Source of the DNA: SICU01 sp964408235
Lineage (GTDB): Archaea; Nanobdellota; Nanobdellia; Pacearchaeales; GW2011-AR1
Length of the DNA: 64,000 nucleotides
NCBI GenBank assembly: GCA_964408235.1
Contig: CAYOYN010000002.1
Coordinates: 1-64,000 of the forward strand
Direction: 5' to 3'
Below are positions 40,698-47,702 of this stretch, piece by piece. The position numbers and the translations under genes are program-made. The notes under the pieces are model-generated. The model was given only the letters and a program-made list of their open reading frames with translations, was not told where the DNA came from and did not search any database. Numbering within the stretch: position 1 is the first letter of the stretch; every line of letters starts with the position of its first letter.

Positions 40698-43576
40698 TTA
40701 AAATTATTTCTACTTTGCTAATCCTTATTTTTATTTCTTCTATTGGTTCAGCCGTTCTTATTTCAGATCAAGGAAATAATGTAAGATTTGCTAATGGTAC
40801 TTTGTTAGACATTGGAGACTTAACAATTTCGATATATGATGATCCTAATGCGGGAAATATGATCTTTAGCACGACTCTTAATGGAGCAATTGTTAATGGT
40901 TCTTGGAATTTGATGATTAACCCTGATATTCAATATGGTCAAATCTATTGGAAAGATTATGAAATTAATGGCGAAGATTTGGATTTTGATAGTAATGAAA
41001 GACTTCAGTTTCAATCTTCTTCAGGATTAATTAATAATGTTTCATTTTTGAACTTTTCAATGATTGGTTCCTGTTCTTCTGGAAGTGCAATAAGGGCGAT
41101 TTATTCAAATGGTAGTGTTGAATGTGAATCTGTTGTTAGTGGCGGGGTGGATTTAACAAATTATGCCTTAAAAAATCAGTCTGAAATATTTATCGGAAAC
41201 ATCACTACATCAGATAGCGGATTATTTGGTTTCTTGGGAAGTTTGGCTAGTCGTATCACTAAGTTATTTGTCAGAGATATAGATGCTAGCGGAAATATTG
41301 ATGTTGCTGGTAATGTAAGTGCAACTTATATTTTGGGAGATGGAAGTCTTTTGACTAACTTGCCTTCTGCTGGAGCTGAATCTGACCCTATTTTTGTGGC
41401 AGAAAACTCCACTTTATGGAGCTCTATTAATTCAAAGCTTTCATCTACCGATCAAAGATATAATGATACTGTTTTGATTTTAGGATTAAACTCTTCGTCT
41501 AATATTAGAGCCCTTGGGTTTTACAATATTTCCGAAGTTAATGCTATTGTTGCTGGAATTTCTGGAGGAAACTCAAGTTTTAATCAAAGTCTTACAGATA
41601 TTTTGTATTATTCTATCTCTAATCCCTTGAATTTTGTTAATACTACTTCTAATGAAACAGCGTTAATCCTGTCTACTAACTCTTCATTATGGTCTTATAT
41701 AAGCTCTAACTTTGCTAATTGGAATGTAACATCAAATGAAACTGTTTTAATCTCTGCAGTAAACTCTACTCTTTGGACCTATATTAACAATAATTTCCAA
41801 AATTGGAATTCTACATCTAACGAAACTACTTTCATTTTAGGAATTAATTCCTCTATATTTAGTTATCTTAGTTCACGTGAATCTGCTTGGAACTTTACTT
41901 CTAATGAGACAGCATTAGTTGTCATTGTTAATTCATCTATTTGGAATTACATTAATGCTAATCAAGCTCTGTGGAATAGTACATTTAATTCTACTTATCA
42001 GCGTTTACTTGGGGCTCAATGTCCTAGCGGATACTTTGTTAATGGAACTTTGTTAAACGGTACATTAATTTGTTCTCAATCTGCACAAAGTGAATCGGAT
42101 CCATTATGGTCTGCTAATGCTAGTTCTGTACTTTATGTTGCTAACTTGCCATTAGCTAATAAGACTATTGTAAACATAAACAATGTAACTGGATTCTTCT
42201 TTAATTATAATCAGACAAGTGTTGCAAATAATTATACTAATTTGGTTAACTCTTCCATTGTATCTTGGGCTGATTCTATTTTTGCTAAAATTGCCACAGT
42301 TTTCAATAGAACTGAAATACAATCTCAATATTACAATAAGAGCGACATTGCTTCTTTAGGTTTTGTTAATTCTAGTAGTTTACAAAGTTACAATGAAACC
42401 GCTTTGATAAACTCATTAAATCAAACTTTAAGCTCTTTGAAGCTTAATATTTCTGATCAAAGGTACAATGAAACCGCTTTGATTATAGCAGTTAATTCTA
42501 CAAATAACATAATGTCCTTAGGTTTCTATAATGTTTCTCAAATTAATTCTTTAATTTCTAATGCTGGGAATTTAAGCTTCAATCAAACACTTACTAACTC
42601 TTTGTATTATTCTATTAATAATCCATCTAGTTTTATTAATTCTACTCAGGCTTTAAGCTATAATGACTCCATTTTAATTTTAAGTGTAAACGCTACATTA
42701 TGGTCTTACATAAATTCAAACTTTGCAAATTGGAATTCGACTTATAATTCTACTTATCAGCGTTTACTTGGGGCTCAGTGTCCTAGTGGAATGGTTGTGA
42801 ATGGCACTTTAACAAACGGTACATTAACTTGCGTTTCTGTTTCTACTGGATCTATTAATGTTTTCAATCAGAATTTGAATACTACTTCTAATGTAAGTTT
42901 TGCTAATGTTACAGGTTCTGGCGGATTCTTTAGTTTTCTAGGCAGTCTTACTAATAGGATAGGAAGAATATTTGCTACAGATATTGATGTTTCTAACAAC
43001 TTGAGTGTTTCTGGAAATGTTAGTGCTCAATTTTATTTTGGAAGTTTGAATAGATCGACTTTTCCATCTTCTGCATGTTCCGGGACAGATAAAGTTATAG
43101 GGATCTCATTTAATGGTAGTGTTATTTGCGATACTGATGAATCTGGAGCGCCTCCTCAAGATCAAACTATTAAGTTTATGAATGTTTTAGCAGGAGCAGT
43201 TACAGATACTAATGCTCCAACTGCAGAAAGGATAGTGGGAAATAGCCAATATTTAGTTTGTACAAATGCTACTGGTTATAATAGATTTAGATACGGGTTT
43301 GCTAGATCTGCTACAAATGGAGCTACAAATGCTATAATCTATCTGAAGTACATTAGCTCTCCGACTACCACTATAACTGCGAGTTCCTATACTAATTTAT
43401 CTACTTCAGGGGCTCAAGTATTAAGTTATACTACTGCAAATTTAATGGCATTGTCTTCTTACTATTCAATGGATGATAATTTGGATGATATTTGTATAGG
43501 TGCTTTCCAGAGGGGAGGGGATGGAGCCCTTGACCCGCAATGGAGAAATATATGGGTCGAACTAAGTTCAACTTAA
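40694..43576 (+). CDS. Repetitive, sequon-rich fibre-like surface protein (960 aa)
   Basis: Signal peptide at residues 1-20 (LILIFISSIGSAVL). The central part (about 250-740) is made of degenerate repeats of the type N-E-T-A-L-I-x-x-x-N-S-S-x-W-S-Y-I-x-x-N and Y-N-x-T/S with dense N-x-S/T sequons, interrupted twice by a Y-Q-R-L-L-G-A-Q-C-P-S-G block. Two copies of a DID-x-S-x-N-x-x-V-x-G-N-V-S-A segment with GDGSLLTN resemble trimeric tail-fibre or adhesin stalk motifs. The C-terminal domain (about 830-960) is a separate beta-rich module. It is probably an extended glycosylated stalk-and-head protein. Cassette 2 partner of the 469-aa membrane protein that follows after 1 nt. Confidence 0.7.
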   Translation: MIKIISTLLILIFISSIGSAVLISDQGNNVRFANGTLLDIGDLTISIYDDPNAGNMIFSTTLNGAIVNGSWNLMINPDIQYGQIYWKDYEINGEDLDFDSNERLQFQSSSGLINNVSFLNFSMIGSCSSGSAIRAIYSNGSVECESVVSGGVDLTNYALKNQSEIFIGNITTSDSGLFGFLGSLASRITKLFVRDIDASGNIDVAGNVSATYILGDGSLLTNLPSAGAESDPIFVAENSTLWSSINSKLSSTDQRYNDTVLILGLNSSSNIRALGFYNISEVNAIVAGISGGNSSFNQSLTDILYYSISNPLNFVNTTSNETALILSTNSSLWSYISSNFANWNVTSNETVLISAVNSTLWTYINNNFQNWNSTSNETTFILGINSSIFSYLSSRESAWNFTSNETALVVIVNSSIWNYINANQALWNSTFNSTYQRLLGAQCPSGYFVNGTLLNGTLICSQSAQSESDPLWSANASSVLYVANLPLANKTIVNINNVTGFFFNYNQTSVANNYTNLVNSSIVSWADSIFAKIATVFNRTEIQSQYYNKSDIASLGFVNSSSLQSYNETALINSLNQTLSSLKLNISDQRYNETALIIAVNSTNNIMSLGFYNVSQINSLISNAGNLSFNQTLTNSLYYSINNPSSFINSTQALSYNDSILILSVNATLWSYINSNFANWNSTYNSTYQRLLGAQCPSGMVVNGTLTNGTLTCVSVSTGSINVFNQNLNTTSNVSFANVTGSGGFFSFLGSLTNRIGRIFATDIDVSNNLSVSGNVSAQFYFGSLNRSTFPSSACSGTDKVIGISFNGSVICDTDESGAPPQDQTIKFMNVLAGAVTDTNAPTAERIVGNSQYLVCTNATGYNRFRYGFARSATNGATNAIIYLKYISSPTTTITASSYTNLSTSGAQVLSYTTANLMALSSYYSMDDNLDDICIGAFQRGGDGALDPQWRNIWVELSST
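41986..42031 (+). repeat. Copy A of a 46-bp internal direct repeat
   Basis: Differs at two positions from copy B at 42745-42790 and encodes the same peptide block Y-Q-R-L-L-G-A-Q-C-P-S-G in the fibre-like protein, 759 nt apart. The near-identity suggests recent duplication or gene conversion between repeats. Confidence 0.8.
42745..42790 (+). repeat. Copy B of the 46-bp internal direct repeat
   Basis: Second copy of the repeat at 41986-42031, with two synonymous differences (A/G and C/T). Both are followed by a V-N-G-T-L-x-N-G-T-L-x-C segment. Confidence 0.8.
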
Positions 43577-43577
43577 A

Positions 43578-44987
43578 ATGAAAAAAATAATTTTGATTTT
43601 GTTAACTTTATTTTTTATTAATGGAGTTTTTGCCATAACTGCAGTTTCTAGTAACTATTCTCTAAACATGTTTGGAAATTCTGTTTCTACAGGAAATGCT
43701 AACTCTAATAATTATATTGCTACTTTTTTGTCTGAAAAATCGGGAACTAATAATAATGCTTTGAGTAATAGTTTTACAGGGAATATAGGTTTTTTTGAAA
43801 CGCCCTATTTTACTACAGTTAAAATAAATTCTTACTCTGTATCTCCAAAGAGCGTGGTTATAGGAAATACAGTTTCACTTTCTATTAGTGCGTCAAACTA
43901 TGAAAGTATATGGGTTGAAATTGTATCTCCTGATTCTCAGGAACAAAGATTAAACTTGGATAATGGACAAACATTAAATTATCTTCCAGTACCATCGATT
44001 ATTGGTAGATATAATGTTACTTTTTATGCTAATAGCTCAAATGGAGCTATTGCTAGCGTTATCGATTATTTTGATCTTGTAGGTGCGCAAGTTAGCACTA
44101 CTGGAGGTTCTTCAGGAAGTTCTGGTGGTTCTGGAGGGGGAAGCGGGGTAACTCAAAGTTGTAATTACAATTGGGACTGCACTCCTTGGAGCTTATGTGC
44201 AAATGGTCTTCAAACTAGAAGTTGCGTAAACATTGGTACTTGTACTGGGCAGGAAAGCAAACCTATAGAATCGATGTCTTGTAACCAAGCTTTATTTGAT
44301 ATTTTAATTGATTTAGAAAATCTTCAGTTAATTGACGATAATAAAATTAGATTTAATGTAAATTTGGAAGAACAATTTGGTATTGAAGAATTAGATGTTC
44401 ATTTGAAATATTCTATAATTGATGAAAATAATTTTGAAGTGTTTAGTCAGATTGAAACTAGGGCTGTTAATGGTAATTTAGAAATTGGAAAAGAAATAAT
44501 TCTTAATCTAGAAGAAGGTAATTATATTCTAAGGGTTGATGTCCTATATGGCAACCTTCAAAGAGCATTTGCTGAACAAAGTTTTGTAATTGATAAGAGT
44601 TCTAATGCTATTACAGGTCTTGCATTAATTGATTATATGGACTCTAGAAGAATTACATTCTCAGTTCTTCTTTTGGTTATTAGTTCAATTATATTGCTTG
44701 CTAGCTATTACTATTCGCTGAATCTTTCAAAAAAAGTTGATAATTCTAATTCCTTAAACGGGATAATCGGATTGGATGTTTACACGAATAGTGGTTTGAA
44801 AATAGGAAAAGTTTATGATCTAGTAATCAATGATAATACTATTTACGGTTTAGCTGTTTTAGTGGACAAAGGAGTTCCTGTAAACCACAGCAAGGTAATG
44901 ATAAGGTATCAATATGTGGAAAATGTAAATGATGTAGTTTTAGTTAATTCTAGTATTTTGGAACATAATCCTCATGAATCTGCATAG
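43578..44987 (+). CDS. Membrane protein with thrombospondin-like ectodomain and cytoplasmic PRC-barrel
   Basis: Signal peptide (KKIILILLTLFFINGVFA, residues 2-19), an N-terminal beta domain, a Ser/Gly linker (about 170-190), a TSP1-like motif WDCTPWSLCANGLQTRSC (about 195-215) with further cysteines, a beta-sandwich-like domain (225-345), one TM helix (about 357-380) and a C-terminal PRC-barrel-like domain (NGIIGLDVYTNSGLKIGKVYDLVI..., 394-469) facing the cytoplasm. The architecture couples an adhesive ectodomain to a cytoplasmic adaptor. Starts 1 nt after the stop of the 960-aa fibre gene; no obvious SD. Last gene of cassette 2; a tRNA-Arg promoter follows. Confidence 0.72.
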   Translation: MKKIILILLTLFFINGVFAITAVSSNYSLNMFGNSVSTGNANSNNYIATFLSEKSGTNNNALSNSFTGNIGFFETPYFTTVKINSYSVSPKSVVIGNTVSLSISASNYESIWVEIVSPDSQEQRLNLDNGQTLNYLPVPSIIGRYNVTFYANSSNGAIASVIDYFDLVGAQVSTTGGSSGSSGGSGGGSGVTQSCNYNWDCTPWSLCANGLQTRSCVNIGTCTGQESKPIESMSCNQALFDILIDLENLQLIDDNKIRFNVNLEEQFGIEELDVHLKYSIIDENNFEVFSQIETRAVNGNLEIGKEIILNLEEGNYILRVDVLYGNLQRAFAEQSFVIDKSSNAITGLALIDYMDSRRITFSVLLLVISSIILLASYYYSLNLSKKVDNSNSLNGIIGLDVYTNSGLKIGKVYDLVINDNTIYGLAVLVDKGVPVNHSKVMIRYQYVENVNDVVLVNSSILEHNPHESA

Positions 44988-44995
44988 GTTTAAAA
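44988..44995 (+). promoter_or_regulatory. TATA box of tRNA-Arg(TCT)
   Basis: GTTTAAAA lies about 29 nt upstream of the tRNA 5' end and directly follows the cassette 2 stop codon. Confidence 0.5.
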
Positions 44996-45020
44996 GGGAT
45001 TTTTTATTTCAAAAGCTAAT

Positions 45021-45095
45021 GCTCCCGTAGCTCAGCCTGGATAGAGCATCGGACTTCTAATCCGAGGGTCGTAGGTTCAAATCCTATCGGGAGCG
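45021..45095 (+). tRNA. tRNA-Arg (anticodon TCT)
   Basis: Acceptor GCTCCCG/CGGGAGC, anticodon stem TCGGA/TCCGA with loop CTTCTAA (anticodon TCT, codon AGA), T-arm GTAGG-TTCAAAT-CCTAT, discriminator G, no CCA. The last 16 nt are duplicated downstream at 45166-45181 (see repeat entries). Confidence 0.93.
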
Positions 45096-45097
45096 TT
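45080..45097 (+). repeat. Direct repeat copy 1: 3' end of tRNA-Arg(TCT)
   Basis: AATCCTATCGGGAGCGTT spans the 3' half of the T-stem, the acceptor strand and two flanking bases. An identical copy lies at 45166-45183, the pattern left by integration into a tRNA 3' end (attL/attR-like). Confidence 0.75.
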
Positions 45098-45165
45098 AAC
45101 AAGGATTTGAACATCCTGAAGTGAGAAAGTCACTTCAGTCCCTCAAACTTTTCCAAGTCTTGAAG
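45098..45165 (-). other. tRNA-like hairpin insert between the direct repeats
   Basis: The 68-bp insert contains a perfect 9-bp stem (CTGAAGTGA/TCACTTCAG around GAAAG, about 45118-45140). On the minus strand it also has a T-arm-like AGGATGTTCAAATCCT and a D-arm-like GACTTGGAAAAGTTTG-AGGGACT stretch. It looks like a degenerate class II tRNA fragment in opposite orientation to tRNA-Arg, but no acceptable anticodon arm or acceptor stem can be drawn. Confidence 0.35.
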
Positions 45166-45183
45166 AATCCTATCGGGAGCGTT
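45166..45183 (+). repeat. Direct repeat copy 2 of the tRNA-Arg(TCT) 3' end
   Basis: Identical 18-bp copy of 45080-45097, 86 bp downstream. The PadR gene ends 12 bp beyond it. Confidence 0.75.
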
Positions 45184-45194
45184 TTAGAGTTGAA

Positions 45195-45485
45195 CTAAAA
45201 GATATCGCTAAAAGTTCTACAAAACTGAATTTTGGCTTTTTCCAATTCCTTTTTTCCTTCTAATGTTAGCGAATAGGTTATTGTTTTGCCTTCTTTATTC
45301 TCTTTTATTAAACCATTTTCTTTTAGTTGTTTTAGTGCAGGGTATATTGTTCCAGGAGAAGGCTTGCAACCCTTTCTTTTTTCTAATTCTAATGCTATCT
45401 CTTGTCCGTGCATTGATTTTTTAGAGATTATAAAGAGTATTAGGAATGAAAGAAAACCTCTCATATCACAATATGATTTATCCAT
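45195..45485 (-). CDS. PadR-family transcriptional regulator
   Basis: A 96-aa winged-helix protein: DMRGFLSFLILFIISKKSMHGQEIALELEK (helices 1-2), CKPSPGTIYPALKQLKENGLI (recognition helix, P-G-T-I-Y-x-x-L), and KTITYSLTLEGKKEL (wing). This is the PadR signature, without the long C-terminal dimerisation helices, so it belongs to the short PadR-s1 group. It is divergent from a 54-aa Cys-containing protein. The gap holds two palindromic operators around a TATA box, so it probably represses its own and the neighbour's transcription. Inducer unknown; the partner's cysteines hint at redox, metal or thiol sensing. Confidence 0.88.
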   Translation of the reverse strand: MDKSYCDMRGFLSFLILFIISKKSMHGQEIALELEKRKGCKPSPGTIYPALKQLKENGLIKENKEGKTITYSLTLEGKKELEKAKIQFCRTFSDIF

Positions 45486-45524
45486 TATTCTTTAATTAAT
45501 CAAATGTATTTAATCCTTTGTAAG

Positions 45525-45540
45525 TATCGTATGACCGATA
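45525..45540. promoter_or_regulatory. PadR operator 1
   Basis: TATCGTA-TG-ACCGATA, an imperfect palindrome with one mismatch relative to operator 2. It lies 33 bp from operator 2 and upstream of the TATA box of the small-protein gene, 40-55 nt from the PadR ATG. Confidence 0.6.
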
Positions 45541-45542
45541 TA

Positions 45543-45550
45543 TTTATATA
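45543..45550 (+). promoter_or_regulatory. TATA box of the PadR-partner gene
   Basis: TTTATATA sits between the two operators. A start site about 26 nt downstream would fall in operator 2, followed by a leader of about 25 nt with an SD. Confidence 0.5.
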
Positions 45551-45556
45551 ATCCTT

Positions 45557-45574
45557 ATATCGTACATACGATAT
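45557..45574. promoter_or_regulatory. PadR operator 2 (perfect palindrome)
   Basis: ATATCGTA-CA-TACGATAT has 8-bp perfect arms and overlaps the predicted start site of the small-protein gene. It is the strongest palindrome in this region. Confidence 0.65.
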
Positions 45575-45598
45575 AATGGTGAAAGGAGGTATATGCAA

Positions 45599-45763
45599 AT
45601 GAACGGACAATGTTACAGTTCCTGTGGGACTTCCTCTCGTGGCTTTTTGACTAAAAAAGAGAAGATCGAGATGTTGAAAGAATACAAGGAAAACCTTGAA
45701 CTTGAAGCAAAAGGAGTTTCTGAAAGGATAAAAGAATTATCTACTAATGAAGACGAAGAGTAA
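45599..45763 (+). CDS. Small PadR-linked protein with N-terminal cysteines (54 aa)
   Basis: The ATG at 45599 is preceded by a strong SD (GGAGGT, 45585-45590, 8-nt spacing), so this start is preferred to the ATG at 45593. The protein has C5 and C9 (CYSSCG), then FLTKKEKIEMLKEYKENLELEAKGVSERIKEL, an amphipathic coiled-coil-like helix with an acidic tail. Small proteins of this kind (Cys-rich N terminus, then a FLTKEEKIE-L-x-x-Y-K-x-x-LE helix) are frequently found next to PadR regulators in archaea. The function is unknown; the Cys pair may bind a metal. Confidence 0.75.
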   Translation: MNGQCYSSCGTSSRGFLTKKEKIEMLKEYKENLELEAKGVSERIKELSTNEDEE

Positions 45764-45804
45764 TTTTAATAATTTTTATTTTTATTTTTTTCATTTTGAG
45801 AACG

Positions 45805-45812
45805 TTTAAATA
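45805..45812 (+). promoter_or_regulatory. TATA box of tRNA-Cys
   Basis: TTTAAATA lies about 28 nt upstream of the tRNA-Cys 5' end. An imperfect AACGTTTAAATAACGTT palindrome surrounds it (45801-45817). Confidence 0.5.
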
Positions 45813-45835
45813 ACGTTTTTGAGTTGGGTTTGTAT

Positions 45836-45909
45836 GCACGGATGGCGAAGTGGTTAACGCGCTCGGCTGCAGCCCGAGTATTCCAGGGGTTCGAATCCCT
45901 TTCCGTGCT
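45836..45909 (+). tRNA. tRNA-Cys (anticodon GCA)
   Basis: Acceptor GCACGGA/TCCGTGC, anticodon stem CTCGG/CCGAG with loop CTGCAGC (anticodon GCA), T-arm with GGTTCGAATCC, discriminator T as expected for tRNA-Cys. No CCA is encoded. Confidence 0.93.
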
Positions 45910-45924
45910 TTTAATATAACGAAA

Positions 45925-45932
45925 GGTTTAAA
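45925..45932 (+). promoter_or_regulatory. TATA box of glyS
   Basis: GGTTTAAA is centred about 27 nt upstream of the ATG at 45956, which favours that start over the in-frame ATG at 45947. Confidence 0.5.
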
Positions 45933-45955
45933 GTAAGCCTTTTTTTATGTTTATT

Positions 45956-47410
45956 ATGGCTGAAAAGAAAGAAGCTCCTAAAATAACTGTTGAAGATTTG
46001 GCTATATTTTGTAAAAGACGTGGTTTTGTTTATCCTTCTTCTGAAATATATGGTGGAATGAGTGGTATATGGGATTTTGGTCCTGTGGGTGTTGAATTAA
46101 AAAATAATATTAAGAAAGAATGGTGGAATTATTATGTCAAAAAGAGAGAAGATGTTGCTGGAATAGATGGATCCATTATAACTCCTAGAAAAATGTGGGA
46201 AGCTAGTGGACACTTATCTAGCTTTTATGATGTGGCTGTAAAATGCAAGAAATGTAAAAACGCTACTAAGATTGATGGAAATGAAGTTGGAAAAGTAAAA
46301 TGTGATAAATGCGGTGGAGAATATGAAGTTTTAGGAAAATTCAATCAATTATTTCCATTGCAAGTAGGAGCACTTAACCCTACTGAAGCTTACTTAAGAG
46401 GAGAGACTGCTCAAGTAATATTTGCTAACTTTAAACTAGTTGCCGAAAACGCAAGAATGAGCTTACCTTTTGGAATTGCTCAAATAGGAAAAGTATTTCG
46501 TAATGAAATCTCTCCTCGTGAGTTTATTTTCAGAGATAGAGAATTTGAACAAATGGAACTAGAATACTTCATTGCACCTAAACAAGATTGTCCTTACGAA
46601 TTAATTGATCAAGAAATTCTAATTTATTCTCAAGAAATGCAGACCCATAAAAAAGAAGCTGTTAAAATGAAATTATCTAAAGCGCTAAAAGAAAAAGTAA
46701 TCAAAAGGGATTGGCATGCTTATTGGATAGGTCAACAACTTAATTGGTTTAATTCATTAGGGCTTAATTTGGACAACTTTAGATTAAGACAGCATTTAAT
46801 GGACGAAAAAAGCCATTATTCTACAGATACCTGGGATTTAGAATATAAATTCCCCATGGGTTGGAAAGAATTGCAGGGTTTTGCTGACAGATCTAATTAT
46901 GATTTAACGCAACACCAAAAGTTTTCTGGAAAGAACCTTGAACTTACTGATCCTCAACTAGGAAAAGTATTGCCTGAAGTAGTATGCGAACCTTCTTTGG
47001 GAGTAGAACGCGCTTTCATGATTATTATGCTTGATGCATACAACTACGATAAAGAAAGAGATAATGTCGTACTTAAATTGCACCCTAAACTTGCCCCTAT
47101 TAAAGTCGGAGTTTTCCCTATTGTAAGGAAAGATGAAGAAGTTGTTAAAATGTCTCGTAAAATTTTTGAGGAACTAAACGAAGAATTTGAAACAACTTAT
47201 GATGATAGCGGGACTGTTGGAAGAAGATACGCTAGAAATGATGAAATAGGTACGCCTTATTGTGTTACAATTGACGGAGATTCATTAAAAGGTAAAGATG
47301 TTACAATTAGAGATCGCGATACTACAAAACAAGTAAGAGTTAAAGTAAAAGATTTAGCGGAAACAATTAGAAAATTGATCAATGGAAAAGTTTTGTTTTC
47401 TCAACTTTAA
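45956..47410 (+). CDS. glyS: Glycyl-tRNA synthetase (archaeal/eukaryotic dimer type)
   Basis: Class II synthetase charging tRNA-Gly. N-terminal CKRRGFVYPSSEIYGGMSGIWDFGPVG block, then a zinc-binding insert with CKKC and CDKCGG, motif 2 region (FRNEISPREFIFRDREFEQMELEYF) and motif 3 (EPSLGVERAFM). The anticodon-binding domain at the C terminus carries APIKVGVFPIV, DDSGTVGRRYARNDEIGTPYCVTID and VTIRDRDTTKQVRV. At 484 aa it is of the alpha2 type. The ATG at 45956 fits TATA spacing. The nearest neighbour is tRNA-Cys. Confidence 0.96.
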   Translation: MAEKKEAPKITVEDLAIFCKRRGFVYPSSEIYGGMSGIWDFGPVGVELKNNIKKEWWNYYVKKREDVAGIDGSIITPRKMWEASGHLSSFYDVAVKCKKCKNATKIDGNEVGKVKCDKCGGEYEVLGKFNQLFPLQVGALNPTEAYLRGETAQVIFANFKLVAENARMSLPFGIAQIGKVFRNEISPREFIFRDREFEQMELEYFIAPKQDCPYELIDQEILIYSQEMQTHKKEAVKMKLSKALKEKVIKRDWHAYWIGQQLNWFNSLGLNLDNFRLRQHLMDEKSHYSTDTWDLEYKFPMGWKELQGFADRSNYDLTQHQKFSGKNLELTDPQLGKVLPEVVCEPSLGVERAFMIIMLDAYNYDKERDNVVLKLHPKLAPIKVGVFPIVRKDEEVVKMSRKIFEELNEEFETTYDDSGTVGRRYARNDEIGTPYCVTIDGDSLKGKDVTIRDRDTTKQVRVKVKDLAETIRKLINGKVLFSQL

Positions 47411-47424
47411 TATTTCTGCTTAGG

Positions 47425-47432
47425 TTTATAAA
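47425..47432 (+). promoter_or_regulatory. TATA box of the PLDc_N-like/MinD/HIT genes
   Basis: TTTATAAA is centred about 26 nt upstream of the ATG at 47454. The following two genes are close enough to share the transcript. Confidence 0.5.
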
Positions 47433-47453
47433 TAAGATCTTCTAAATTATGTT

Positions 47454-47699
47454 ATGGGGATGATGGATTTATTGACTTGGCAGTATGGTTTCCTTTTCGG
47501 AGGTGCTATGTTTCTATTTGGTTTGATCGCTCTTGTATTTTGGATATGGTTGTTAATTGATTGTGCTAAACGTAAATTTAGGAATAATGTTGAAAAAGTA
47601 ATATGGATAGTAGCCTTTGTTTTCTTAGGTCTTCTTGGGGCACTAGTTTATTTAATAGCTATCAGGATGTACAACCCTTCTGGTTTATTTAAGAGGTGA
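47454..47699 (+). CDS. Small PLDc_N-type membrane protein (81 aa)
   Basis: Two TM helices (about residues 12-35 and 45-68) with the cytoplasmic loop WIWLLIDCAKRKFRNNVEKVIWIVAFVFLGLLGALVYLIA. This resembles the PLDc_N domain (N-terminal segment of cardiolipin synthases, often found alone), whose conserved feature is W-L-x-D followed by K/W and G-A-x-x-Y. Function of standalone copies is unknown. It starts the transcript leading into the MinD-like ATPase, 3 nt downstream. Confidence 0.6.
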   Translation: MGMMDLLTWQYGFLFGGAMFLFGLIALVFWIWLLIDCAKRKFRNNVEKVIWIVAFVFLGLLGALVYLIAIRMYNPSGLFKR

Positions 47700-47702
47700 A
47701 AT

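Noticed and set aside
40694..43576. Prophage tail-fibre gene
   Set aside because: Tail-fibre-like GDGSLLTN motifs are present, but no phage structural, integrase or packaging genes are nearby and the protein has an export signal.
45098..45165. A complete second tRNA on the minus strand
   Set aside because: T-arm-like and hairpin elements are visible, but no acceptor stem pairs and the anticodon loop lacks U33 in any sensible register.
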